Part shown: positions 1 to 8,394 of the stretch, piece by piece | Position numbering within the stretch: the first letter of the stretch is position 1 | Layout: every line of letters begins with the position of its first letter | Source of the DNA: a bacterium | GTDB lineage: Bacteria > Vulcanimicrobiota > Vulcanimicrobiia > Vulcanimicrobiales > Vulcanimicrobiaceae | Direction: 5' to 3' | DNA: 64,000 nucleotides | NCBI GenBank assembly: GCA_021832345.1 | Contig: JAKBKY010000003.1 | Span: 124,001 to 188,000 of the forward strand | Program-made: the position numbers and the translations under genes | The notes under the pieces: generated by a model | The model's database searches: none | Told to the model about the DNA's origin: nothing | The model's input: the letters and a program-made list of their open reading frames with translations, nothing else

Positions 1-384
1 ATTGTAGAAGTTGCAACGGGTATCGAGGCAAACATTTCCGCCGATCGTGCCCATGTTGCGCAGTTGCGGCGTTGAAATCAACGACGCGGCGCGGGCAAGC
101 GAATGATAACGTGCGTTGACGACCGGATCCTCGGCGATCGTGCGTAGCGTGGTGAGAGCTCCGATGTCTAGGCCCGTTGCATCATCGTACGCGATGAATC
201 GCATTTCGCTGATCGAACGCAACCCTACGAGCACCTTAGGCGTAAACAGACGCTGCTTCATGTTGGCGTAAAGATCGGTGCCGCCCGAAACCACGAGAGC
301 ATCCGGGCCGTACTGCGCGAGCAGTCCGACGGCCTGTGCTATCGAGCGTGCGGGTTCATACGTGAACGCAGGGAGACGCAACAT
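1..384 (-). CDS. Molybdenum hydroxylase FAD-binding subunit, 4-hydroxybenzoyl-CoA reductase beta-like (partial)
   Basis: The gene runs off the left edge; only its first 128 codons are visible. They form the N-terminal part of a PCMH-type FAD-binding domain. One FAD loop reads VSGGTDLYANMK, and a second glycine loop reads GGNVCLDTRCNFYN. The cysteine-containing NVC-DTRC-FYN wording is typical of the beta subunit of 4-hydroxybenzoyl-CoA reductase, which carries an extra 4Fe-4S cluster (family knowledge). In the complex this subunit passes electrons between the 2Fe-2S subunit and FAD. Its ATG directly follows the TAG of the molybdopterin subunit, so the genes form one transcript in the order small, large, medium. 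A CoxM or xanthine dehydrogenase medium subunit is the alternative. Confidence 0.82.
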   Translation of the reverse strand, partial: MLRLPAFTYEPARSIAQAVGLLAQYGPDALVVSGGTDLYANMKQRLFTPKVLVGLRSISEMRFIAYDDATGLDIGALTTLRTIAEDPVVNARYHSLARAASLISTPQLRNMGTIGGNVCLDTRCNFYN

Positions 385-2808
385 CTATTGGATCGCCTCA
401 GCGCGCGCCGGCGAGCCGTGCCGCAAACGCAACGCCCCGGAATCTGCCCCCTCTAGGGCCTTTAATACCTTCTCCGCAGTGATCGGTGTCGAGTAGACGC
501 GTGCGCCGATCGCATCGGCGAGGGCATTCGCAATCGCCGGAATCACGGGGTTAAGCGGACCCTCACCGGCCTCCTTTGCGCCGAACGGGCCCTCCTTGTC
601 GTCCGTTTCGATGATAATAGCTTCGATTTCCGGCGTATCGAGAATGGTCGGCGTCTTATAGTCGAGCAAGTTCGGCATCTTGTGCAAACCGCCGCGGAAC
701 GACGACTCCTCCATGAGCGCTTCGCCCAGGCCCATATAAGCACTGCCCTCGATCTGTCCTTCGACGCTGTCCGGATTCAGGGCGCGGCCGCAATCGTGAG
801 CGAGAGTGATCTTTTCGACATGCACTTCGCCCGTTTCGAGATCCACCTCCACCTCGGCAATGCACGCACTGAACGAATATGCCGGTGACGGCCCGACTCC
901 CGAGCCCTTGAAATCACCGTGGAGATTTTCCGGCGGCGTATACGAGCCGACACCGACCAGCGTACCGAATCGCGCCTCGGCGGCCTGCGCGACTTCGAGA
1001 AACGTCGTGTAGTGGTCGGGCTTTGCCACATCGAAGACGCGGCGATTAGCGAAACCGCACTGTTCGGGTGCGATACCGAGCATCTGCGCTGCAGCTTCAG
1101 CCATATCTCTGCGCACAGCCTCTGCGGCGTCGTGCGCCGCGTTGCCGGCCATGAACGTCACGCGGCTCGAATACGAGCCAAGGTCGACCGGTGTGAGATC
1201 AGTATCGCCCGCGCAGACGCGCACGTCCATGACATCGACTCCAAGTGTCTCCGCGACAATGACGGCGAGCATATGTTGGGAGCCCTGGCCGCACTCGCTC
1301 ACACCGCAGTACACCGTGACGCCGCCACCACGATCGACCTTTACCATCGCGCCGGAATGCGGCATAGGATTCCAATAGATCGGCAGCCCGGCGCCGCACA
1401 AGTACGTGCTCGCGGCCAGGCCGATGCCGCGACCGCGCGGCAGTTTGCCGTGCTTTTTCCGGTAATCGGTGCGCTGCACGGCCGCATCGATGCACTCCCG
1501 AAGACCGCAACTCGTGATCCGCAAGTAGTTGACCGTTCGCGAATAAGGATCGACGGCGATGCGCGTGCGGTACTCCGCAGCATCCAAGCCGAGCGCATCC
1601 GCAATCTTATCGAGTTGGCATTCGAAGCCAAAACGCGGCTGCGTGGTTCCATGGCCGCGCTTCGGTCCGCACGGCGGTTTGTTCGTATAGACCCGGCAAC
1701 CGTCGAAGGCATAAGCGGGAATCTTGTAGGTTACCGGCGTCAGGGCCCCACTGTAATAGGTTGTTGCAACACCGTACGAGCCGTAGGCTCCGCCGTCGAG
1801 CCACGTCTGCACGTGGGAGGCGGTGATCGTCCCGTCGTTCTTCACGCCTGTCCTGATCTTCATCTTCATCGGATGACGACCACGATGCGCGTAAAACACC
1901 TCCTCTCTCGTCAACGCGAACTTCACGGGGCGACCGGTCTTACGAGCAAAGTGTGCTGCCGCCAATTCGTGTTGAAACGGCTCAGTCTTGCCGCCGAACC
2001 CACCGCCGATCATCGGTGCAATAACCCGCAGGTTACTTGCGGGAATCCCCAACACTGCGGCCGCAATGCGGTGGAGGTAATGCGGCGTCTGGCTCGACGT
2101 CCATATCGTGAACTTGCCGTCACCGCCGTACTCGGCGACGGCGGCATGCTGTTCCATCGCTGCGTGATTATTGCCTTCGTAGAAGAACTCGTCTTCGAAA
2201 ATCCGGTCTGCAGCCGCGAAGCCCGCTTCCATGTCTCCGAACGCCAAGTGCACTTCCTTGTGCACGTTGTTCGGCTTACGCGACTCTACGTGCAACTTGG
2301 GCAAATCCTCGCGGAGCGCATCCTCGATCGTCATAACCGGCGCTAAAGGTTCATAATCGACCTCGATGAGTTTGAGCGCCTGTTCTGCGGTCAGCTCGTC
2401 AACCGCCACGACTGCGGCAATGGGCTCTCCGACGTAACGAACTTTGTCGACAGCGAAAACCATCTCGTCGGGACTTGATGGTAAGATGCCGTAGCGCATG
2501 GGCAACTCTTCGCCTGTCGCGACCGCAACAACGCCCGGCAAACCGAGTACTGCGCGGCAATCAATTCGTGTTATGCGCGCATGCGCATGTGTGCTCCGCA
2601 GCAACCGGCCGAAGAGCATGCGCGGCAGTGCGATGTCATCGGCGTACATCGCCGCACCGGTCACCTTCGCATAAGAGTCGATCCTCGGCAGCGCCTTGCC
2701 GACGACCGAGAAGCCCTCGGGCTCTTTCGCGTTCACGGATGCAGTTGTGCCGGCCGCCTCGATATCTGCGTTCGTAGCGGTAGAGACGTGGCGGGGTGCG
2801 TCAGGCAT
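385..2808 (-). CDS. Molybdenum hydroxylase large (molybdopterin) subunit, 4-hydroxybenzoyl-CoA reductase alpha-like
   Basis: Large subunit of a xanthine-oxidase-family enzyme; it holds the molybdopterin cytosine dinucleotide cofactor. An aldehyde-oxidase a/b hammerhead domain lies near residues 30-150. The molybdopterin domains follow, with GGGFGGK around residue 270 and a C-terminal GAKEAGEG segment carrying the expected catalytic glutamate. The reading frame is open to 2838, but I prefer the ATG at 2808. It overlaps the TGA of the 2Fe-2S gene by 8 nt and has a GAGAG ribosome site. Together with the 2Fe-2S and FAD genes it makes a complete three-subunit hydroxylase or reductase. The substrate is inferred from the beta subunit's cysteine motif, so a 4-hydroxybenzoyl-CoA or related aromatic substrate is likely but not proven. 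Confidence 0.88.
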   Translation of the reverse strand: MPDAPRHVSTATNADIEAAGTTASVNAKEPEGFSVVGKALPRIDSYAKVTGAAMYADDIALPRMLFGRLLRSTHAHARITRIDCRAVLGLPGVVAVATGEELPMRYGILPSSPDEMVFAVDKVRYVGEPIAAVVAVDELTAEQALKLIEVDYEPLAPVMTIEDALREDLPKLHVESRKPNNVHKEVHLAFGDMEAGFAAADRIFEDEFFYEGNNHAAMEQHAAVAEYGGDGKFTIWTSSQTPHYLHRIAAAVLGIPASNLRVIAPMIGGGFGGKTEPFQHELAAAHFARKTGRPVKFALTREEVFYAHRGRHPMKMKIRTGVKNDGTITASHVQTWLDGGAYGSYGVATTYYSGALTPVTYKIPAYAFDGCRVYTNKPPCGPKRGHGTTQPRFGFECQLDKIADALGLDAAEYRTRIAVDPYSRTVNYLRITSCGLRECIDAAVQRTDYRKKHGKLPRGRGIGLAASTYLCGAGLPIYWNPMPHSGAMVKVDRGGGVTVYCGVSECGQGSQHMLAVIVAETLGVDVMDVRVCAGDTDLTPVDLGSYSSRVTFMAGNAAHDAAEAVRRDMAEAAAQMLGIAPEQCGFANRRVFDVAKPDHYTTFLEVAQAAEARFGTLVGVGSYTPPENLHGDFKGSGVGPSPAYSFSACIAEVEVDLETGEVHVEKITLAHDCGRALNPDSVEGQIEGSAYMGLGEALMEESSFRGGLHKMPNLLDYKTPTILDTPEIEAIIIETDDKEGPFGAKEAGEGPLNPVIPAIANALADAIGARVYSTPITAEKVLKALEGADSGALRLRHGSPARAEAIQ

Positions 2809-3361
2809 CGGAACTCTCGTGCATGCGTTCGGCAGCAAGCGCTACGGCCTCGATAATCTTGGTATACCCGGTGCAACGGCACAGATTGCCTGCGAGGGCT
2901 TCCTTTATTTCCGCGTTGCTCGGTTGATCGTTCACTTGCAGCAACGCCGCAGCGCTAAGCAGGAAACCCGGCGTACAGTAGCCGCATTGCGCGGCTCCGC
3001 AAGTGGTGAACGCGTGCTGCAGCGGGTGCAAGTTACCGCCGCGGGCGAGACCCTCGACAGTCTCGATCTCGCTGCCTTCGCACTCCAAGGCAAGTGTCAG
3101 ACAGGACAGCACGGGCTCGCCGGCAACGAGTACCGTGCATGCGCCGCAATGGCCCATCTCACAACCGTGCTTGGTTCCGGTTAACCCGAGATCTTCACGC
3201 AATACTTCCAAGAGAGTCTTGTTGGGATGGAATGCACACTCGATCTCATCGCCGTTCAAACGAAATTTCGCGAGGATCTTCGGCGGAGCGGTCATCATTT
3301 CAAAAAACCCGTAGATTCCGCGCGCACTTGCGCGCAAGTCGTAAGGACTCTTCTCTCGCAT
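2801..3361 (-). CDS. Molybdenum hydroxylase 2Fe-2S subunit
   Basis: Small iron-sulfur subunit of the same enzyme. The N-terminal plant-type ferredoxin domain has GTKHGCEMGHCGACTVL, and a further cysteine follows in VLSCL. The C-terminal helical domain has CGAAQCGYCTPGF and NLCRCTGY, the second 2Fe-2S site. These eight cysteines are the standard set for the family. I keep the ATG at 3361 because GGGAGG stands 7 nt upstream. A second possible start is the Met-Met pair at 3298, which would drop a 21-residue extension with no family counterpart. This is the first gene of the operon. The 160 nt upstream, to the hemerythrin gene's end, show no clear promoter. Confidence 0.9.
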   Translation of the reverse strand: MREKSPYDLRASARGIYGFFEMMTAPPKILAKFRLNGDEIECAFHPNKTLLEVLREDLGLTGTKHGCEMGHCGACTVLVAGEPVLSCLTLALECEGSEIETVEGLARGGNLHPLQHAFTTCGAAQCGYCTPGFLLSAAALLQVNDQPSNAEIKEALAGNLCRCTGYTKIIEAVALAAERMHESSDA

Positions 3362-3521
3362 TCACCGTCCTCCCTTCCCGGATCGCAGATTCCCGCCCCA
3401 AGATCGTTTGCTGTCGCTTCTTGCCGTTGTTACGTCAGGGGATTGCTTGCACCTGTGATGCGAATGCCGGGGCTATGCGCAACCGGCAACGACACAAGAT
3501 CGCGCGCACATCGGGCGCGTC

Positions 3522-4670
3522 TTACGATTGTTTCCGATGCTCCGAGCGCAAAACCGTTGTGCCGTCGCCTTGATCGAAGAAGGTCCAGATTTCCTCCCGA
3601 CTTCCTTTGTGGGCCTTGCTATTGTAGAGGGCTTGGTCGGCCAGACGCAGGAGGACGCCTCCCGTGTCTTCGTTTCCAAAGGGATAGATGACGATGCCCA
3701 TGCTGGTCCCTAGGCGCACCGTGTCATCGCCCCGTAGGGAGATAGGGGTTTCGGCAGCCTCCTGAACCGCCTTGAGAAGCGTGGTGAGATCATCGAGACG
3801 GTCGATATCTTCCACCAGGAGTACGAACTCATCCCCACTCAAACGGGCCAGGAAATCGGTTTTGCGCAGAATCCTCTGTAGCCGTTTGCCCAAGGTTACC
3901 AGTACCATGTCGCCGGCCTCATGGCCGTAGGTATCGTTCACCGACTTGAAGTCGTCCAGATCCAACATGCAAACGGCGAGCGACTTCTGATGCCGCCGGG
4001 CGCGGGCCATGGCCTTGTCCAGCTCCGCATACAGGGCACGACGATTGAACAATCCGGTGAGGGAATCGTGGAGTGCTTGACATTCTAACGCATCGACCGA
4101 ACGACGCAATTGGCGGTTCAAATCGAGCACGTCGAATGAGCGCTGTACCAGGCTGTCGTTCAGCGAACTGACTAAATCCATTGCCATATCCTCTGCCGTT
4201 GGCTCTGCCGGCGTTTCACTGGGGACGGCAACTCCAGACTGCAACGCCATCACCTCCCTCGCCATACGCGTATCCTCGACCATAATGTGATGCAGTATCC
4301 ACTGCGCCAGGAACGCCAACAAATGGTTTGCAACATCAATAGGATTGGCCGCGGCCAGCGCATTCGCGCGGCCCAGAAAAGCAACGAATTTCGCATGTTC
4401 TTTCAGGTGTTTGGCACGGCGAGACGCATCGGTCGGCCACGCCAGCATCAGCTCAGCTTCTGCGCGAAAGTGATAGTTGGTGTACTCCAATAACTCGCGC
4501 AGCAACGATTGAATCCGAAGTGTCTCATCATCGGAACATTGAGCATCGGCTGATGCAATACTATTGAACATGGCGATGAGCCGCTTATGCTGTTCGTCGA
4601 TGGTGTCGATGCCGGTGTAGAGGTCGCTACTCCAGGCCAGCATCGGTTGCGATAAGGCTTCTTGGCTCAT
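3522..4670 (-). CDS. Hemerythrin-domain diguanylate cyclase
   Basis: Two-domain signalling protein of 382 residues. Residues 10-140 are a bacteriohemerythrin with the full di-iron ligand set: His28, His67 and Glu71 in HFRAE, His88 and His92, then His128 and Asp133. Residues 210-370 are a GGDEF domain with FKSVNDTYGHEAGD and an active-site loop reading SGDEF, which is usually active. No membrane segment is seen, so it is cytoplasmic. The likely role is to sense oxygen or redox at the di-iron site and adjust cyclic di-GMP (inference from known hemerythrin-GGDEF proteins). It appears monocistronic. Its upstream region contains a copy of the dispersed repeat described at 4856. Confidence 0.93.
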   Translation of the reverse strand: MSQEALSQPMLAWSSDLYTGIDTIDEQHKRLIAMFNSIASADAQCSDDETLRIQSLLRELLEYTNYHFRAEAELMLAWPTDASRRAKHLKEHAKFVAFLGRANALAAANPIDVANHLLAFLAQWILHHIMVEDTRMAREVMALQSGVAVPSETPAEPTAEDMAMDLVSSLNDSLVQRSFDVLDLNRQLRRSVDALECQALHDSLTGLFNRRALYAELDKAMARARRHQKSLAVCMLDLDDFKSVNDTYGHEAGDMVLVTLGKRLQRILRKTDFLARLSGDEFVLLVEDIDRLDDLTTLLKAVQEAAETPISLRGDDTVRLGTSMGIVIYPFGNEDTGGVLLRLADQALYNSKAHKGSREEIWTFFDQGDGTTVLRSEHRKQS

Positions 4671-4855
4671 GCATGATCTTCCTAAATGGTCAGCCGTGGC
4701 GGCTCTCGCGCGCTACCGGGCCAAATGGAGCGACGAGCTGCGAGGTATTGGGCGGGAAGCGCGCTTCCCATGACTTTGATACCCGCAAGGACGGGCCTGC
4801 GCAAGGAACAGTACAGTATCTTTACCCTGCATGAACCGCAATCACAGCGTTTAGG
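4671..4855. other. Intergenic region between the hemerythrin gene and a repeat element
   Basis: About 185 nt upstream of the hemerythrin-GGDEF gene. I see no credible ORF, tRNA or strong promoter. It leads directly into the inverted repeat of the dispersed element that begins at 4856. Confidence 0.5.
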
Positions 4856-5014
4856 GCGCCTCGATACATCCAGGTGCTCGGATTGGGCGCTCGGGGAATA
4901 CAGATGCGAGGAGGGTGCGAGGGAGCATATACAGCGTGATCTGTGACTGAGCACACGACGAAGCAGGTGCGTTCTCCGAGGGTTCAAGACAAGCGCCTGG
5001 ATGTATCGAGGCGC
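4856..5014. repeat. Dispersed inverted-repeat element, copy 1
   Basis: Bounded by a perfect 19-bp inverted repeat: GCGCCTCGATACATCCAGG at 4856-4874 and its complement at 4996-5014. Inside are second-level complementary arms (CGGGGAA with TTCTCCG) that enclose a core. The core reads GAGGAGG..GCGAGGGAGCA...CAGCGTGATC..GTGACTGAG...CGACGAAGC. The core and ends recur at 62751-62925, and the core recurs in a more diverged form at 36449-36613. The right end lies 3 nt beyond the stop codon of the GT39 gene. No ORF is conserved between copies, so a folded RNA or a non-autonomous mobile element is more likely than a gene. Confidence 0.85.
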
Positions 5015-5017
5015 ACT

Positions 5018-6529
5018 TTAGTTATAGTTCTTCAAGAGCGGCCAAATGCGAGTTAGCGGCTCACGCGGGTCACGGCACAGCGAGATGGGGAAACCATCCT
5101 CATACGGCATTCCCAGGGGGTTGTTGAAACGCTCGATGACGCGGCTGTACTTGTAAAAATGCGCATGCAGCCGGGCTCCGCAGCGGCCGTTGACATCGAT
5201 CAGGGTGCTACCCGTGAAGCCATGAGGCCCCCAGAGCCAATATTGATTATGCGTCGAGAGGATCGGCGGAAGGCCAATCCCGGCATCAAAGAACGCGATC
5301 GCCGAGGCCTCGCCATAGTTACTCGCGATGATCGCCGTATGTGCGCGTTCAGCCGCCGGGAGTGCCTGATACATGCGTGCGACGGTTGCGGCAAGGTGTC
5401 GCCATCCATGCATATCGGCAAAATCTTGGCTCAATCGTGCCCTTCGGTGACTTTCGGAGGCTGCCGAAAGAGGCAGATTATCACGGAGAAATGCCGTGTA
5501 GCCGATCAGTAACGGAGTCGGCAAAATGGGTACAACAAGCGGAACCATCCAGGAAGCGACGACGAGGCTTGCGACCACGAGGGTGATCCGCCCCCAGCGG
5601 GCGCAAAGAGCACGCGCAACGGCCGCGGCACCGATAGCAATGGGAATCGGATACATGTCTGCCGGATAGTAATTCTTGCCGTGCAGCACGATCATTTCGG
5701 CAAGCAAAGCGAGACAGGCGATACCGATCCACCGCAATCGCGCGGTGCGCAGCGCGACGACGATACCGAGGATCCACACCCAAGCGAGCAGCGGATTGGT
5801 AATGAGCAGTTGTTGCACCAGGTAGGCGAGCGGTGAGAGCACCACGTTTTCACCGGCGGCATCGGCGCGCAGGACCGCCAGCATGGGCAAGCCGTGCGCC
5901 AGTTGCCAGATCGCGTTCGGGAGAGCAATCGCTATGGCTAGCAACGCGCCGAATGCAAACCACGGCGTCGCCAGGATACGCCGCTGCGAGGTCAGCACGA
6001 GGCCGATGAGGAGCGCGAATGCAAAGAACAGTACACTGTATTTCGCTTCGAACGAAACACCGAGCGCGGCCCCGACCGCGAGCCAGAGTCGCGGCGAGGC
6101 GCCGTCGACGATGCGCAGCACGTAGAGCGCGGCGAGCGGCCAGAGCCAGAGCCCGATCATATCGGGGCCGACCTGTGCACCGAACGCAATGAGCACCGGG
6201 GTCAGCGCTGCGACGAGCGCTGCAAAAGCCTGCGCGAAGCGACCGCCGCCGAGTTGTGCCGTGAGGCGCATGGTCACGAAAACCGAGGCCGCGGCGCAGA
6301 GTGCAGCACTGGCGCGCAGCGCCACGAGCGACGTGCCGAAGAGCTGCGTGCCCGCCGCAATCAGCGGCACCAAGGGGGGCTGGTCGACGTAGCCCCACGC
6401 CGGGTGTCGACCGCAGATGATGAAGTAGAGCTCGTCGCGGAAGAAACCGTAGTGCGGATTGGCGATCAGGTGCGCAAAGAATACGAGAGCGGTGGCGACC
6501 CAAGCGAGACGGAGACTCGTGTCTCTCAT
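5018..6529 (-). CDS. GT39-family (ArnT/PMT-like) membrane glycosyltransferase
   Basis: A 503-residue polytopic membrane protein of the PMT_2/ArnT class, which transfers sugars from polyprenyl phosphate to lipids or proteins on the outer face of the inner membrane. The first loop after TM1 has YGFFRDELYFI, including the conserved acidic Asp-Glu pair of GT39 enzymes. It is followed by GYVDQPPLVPL, typical of bacterial family members. About ten further hydrophobic helices follow, then a soluble C-terminal domain from about residue 360. The stop codon TAA lies 3 nt from the end of repeat copy 1, so that element may serve as its 3' structure. The acceptor cannot be told from the sequence. Confidence 0.88.
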   Translation of the reverse strand: MRDTSLRLAWVATALVFFAHLIANPHYGFFRDELYFIICGRHPAWGYVDQPPLVPLIAAGTQLFGTSLVALRASAALCAAASVFVTMRLTAQLGGGRFAQAFAALVAALTPVLIAFGAQVGPDMIGLWLWPLAALYVLRIVDGASPRLWLAVGAALGVSFEAKYSVLFFAFALLIGLVLTSQRRILATPWFAFGALLAIAIALPNAIWQLAHGLPMLAVLRADAAGENVVLSPLAYLVQQLLITNPLLAWVWILGIVVALRTARLRWIGIACLALLAEMIVLHGKNYYPADMYPIPIAIGAAAVARALCARWGRITLVVASLVVASWMVPLVVPILPTPLLIGYTAFLRDNLPLSAASESHRRARLSQDFADMHGWRHLAATVARMYQALPAAERAHTAIIASNYGEASAIAFFDAGIGLPPILSTHNQYWLWGPHGFTGSTLIDVNGRCGARLHAHFYKYSRVIERFNNPLGMPYEDGFPISLCRDPREPLTRIWPLLKNYN

Positions 6530-6580
6530 GTCGTCTGTACCGGTTGGGGCCGCTTTATGTTTCCGCTCGCGAACGCGCCC

Positions 6581-8155
6581 TCACTGCGTCGCGATTGCGG
6601 CTCGACCACCGCGCAAGACGTACTTCTGAATCTTGCCCGATGCGGTCTTCGGCAGTTCGGGGACGAATCGAAACGTCTTGGGCACCTTGAAATGGGCCAT
6701 GTTGTCACGCGCGTAAGCGCGAAGCTCGGCTTCATCGGCACTCGCCCCCGGCTTGAGAACGACGAACGCGTGCGGTGCCTCACCCCATTTTTCGTCGGGC
6801 ATTCCGACGACCGCGACCTCAAACACCGCGGGGTGATGGAGCAACACGCCCTCGACCTCGACCGACGAGACGTTCTCGCCGCCACTGATGATCACGTCCT
6901 TGATGCGATCGCGAATCTCCGCATAACCGTCGGGATGCACCACGGCGGCATCACCCGAGTGAAAGTAACCGCCACGAAACGCTTGCTCCGTCGCGTCGGG
7001 ATCGTCGTAGTAGCCGGCCATCACAACATTTCCGCGCGCGACGATCTCGCCGATCGTCGCTCCGTCGTGCGGAACCTCGGTTCCATCATCGCCGACAACG
7101 AGTACCTCGCCCGAGGTGACGAGCTCGACACCTTGCCGAGCCTTGACCTTGGCTCGGTCGGCACGCGCGAGCGTCGCGTGCTCGGCGCGCACCTCGCAGA
7201 TCGTAATAAACGGCGCCGTCTCGGTAAGGCCGTAGAGCTGCGTAATCTCCCAGCCCAAATCATCTTCGATTCGCTCTATCGTCGCCGGGGCCGGTGGCGC
7301 GCCTGCAGTCAATACCCGAACTCCCGCGCGCGCTCCCCGTCGCAACTCGTCCGGTGCGTTCGCGACGCCGATCAGCACCGTCGGTGCCGCGCATAGCAAC
7401 GTGATGCGCTCGCCTCCAACCAATGCGAAGATATTGGCGGCATTTACCGTGCGCAGGCACACATGCGTCGCTCCGGCAGCCGTCACCGTCCACACGAATG
7501 TCCATCCATTCGCGTGAAACATCGGCAGCGTCCAGAGGTAACGATCGTCCGGCCCGACGTGTATGTGAATCATCGTTCCGACGGTGTTCATGTAGGCGTT
7601 GCGATGCGTGATCATCACGCCTTTAGGATTCGCGGTCGTGCCGCTGGTATAGTTGATGGTTAGGAGATCGTTTTCGTCGATGTCCGCCGGTGAAACGGGC
7701 TCGCTTGGAGCAGTTCGCAGGAGCGTTTCGTAATCGAGCCAGCCGTCTCTTGCGCCTTCGAGCGCGACGAACCGCTCCACGTGCGGGAGCCGATGGCGAA
7801 TGCCATCGATTGCGTCCAACTGATCGGAGTGGGCGCATACGACGCGTGCGCCGCTATGATTGAGGATGTAGACGAAATCGTTCGGAGCCAGGCGATAGTT
7901 GACCGGCACGAGGACCGCACCGAGCATTGGAACCGAATAAAATCCTTCGAGCAAAGCGTGGGTGTTTGGCGCGATGTACGCTACGCGATCGCCTTTGGCA
8001 ATGCCGAACCCTCGCAGCACCGACGCCCAGCGATCGCAACGCGCGAAGAACTCTTCATAGGTGAACCGGAGGTCTCCATCAACGACGGCTTCCTTCGAAC
8101 CATACAGACGGCGCGCGCGTCGCATAAACTCAAGTGGCGAAAGGGCTACGATCAT
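6581..8155 (-). CDS. AMP-binding acyl-CoA synthetase (fatty-acid-CoA ligase family)
   Basis: A 524-residue ANL-superfamily enzyme that activates a carboxylic acid with ATP and CoA. The P-loop-like motif YTSGTTANPKGV is near residue 170. The adenylate-binding QLYGLTET is near residue 315. The C-terminal subdomain has SGGENVSS and the catalytic lysine in KTASGKIQK. Its length and motifs match medium/long-chain acyl-CoA ligases such as the FadD3/AlkK type. The acid chain length is not predictable. It is transcribed toward the GT39 gene with a 51-nt gap. A strong AGGAGG followed by an ATG-initiated 8-codon ORF lies about 65 nt upstream, within its leader. Confidence 0.92.
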   Translation of the reverse strand: MIVALSPLEFMRRARRLYGSKEAVVDGDLRFTYEEFFARCDRWASVLRGFGIAKGDRVAYIAPNTHALLEGFYSVPMLGAVLVPVNYRLAPNDFVYILNHSGARVVCAHSDQLDAIDGIRHRLPHVERFVALEGARDGWLDYETLLRTAPSEPVSPADIDENDLLTINYTSGTTANPKGVMITHRNAYMNTVGTMIHIHVGPDDRYLWTLPMFHANGWTFVWTVTAAGATHVCLRTVNAANIFALVGGERITLLCAAPTVLIGVANAPDELRRGARAGVRVLTAGAPPAPATIERIEDDLGWEITQLYGLTETAPFITICEVRAEHATLARADRAKVKARQGVELVTSGEVLVVGDDGTEVPHDGATIGEIVARGNVVMAGYYDDPDATEQAFRGGYFHSGDAAVVHPDGYAEIRDRIKDVIISGGENVSSVEVEGVLLHHPAVFEVAVVGMPDEKWGEAPHAFVVLKPGASADEAELRAYARDNMAHFKVPKTFRFVPELPKTASGKIQKYVLRGGRAAIATQ

Positions 8156-8394
8156 CGTTCCTCTTTCCGTTGGCGCGTTCTCTCCGAACTTTTCACCCCA
8201 AGGTTGTGACTCTCCGCCCTTATGGCCGTTCGGTTGGGTCCGTCATGACCTCCTACGCCGGGTCCAGACCCTCCAGCGGGCCCTGGGTAGTTGTCCCTTT
8301 TGAAACCGCCAACCGTGAGGAACCGATCCAGTTTTAGCGAGCGCGGGGTTCAAAAGCTCGCGAGCATCCACCTACCTGAGCCTACCTCATGCTG
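8156..8394. other. Leader/intergenic region between acyl-CoA ligase and lipoprotein genes
   Basis: About 240 nt upstream of the minus-strand ligase and downstream of the minus-strand lipoprotein gene. The only feature I can point to is a possible minus-strand mini-ORF at 8246-8220 (Met-Thr-Asp-Pro-Thr-Glu-Arg-Pro, then stop), with AGGAGG 2 nt before its ATG. No riboswitch fold was recognised. Confidence 0.3.

Noticed and set aside
919-2346. 475-codon plus-strand open frame
   Set aside because: Lies wholly antisense to the molybdopterin subunit with its GGGFGGK and GAKEAGEG motifs; low-complexity Arg/His composition.
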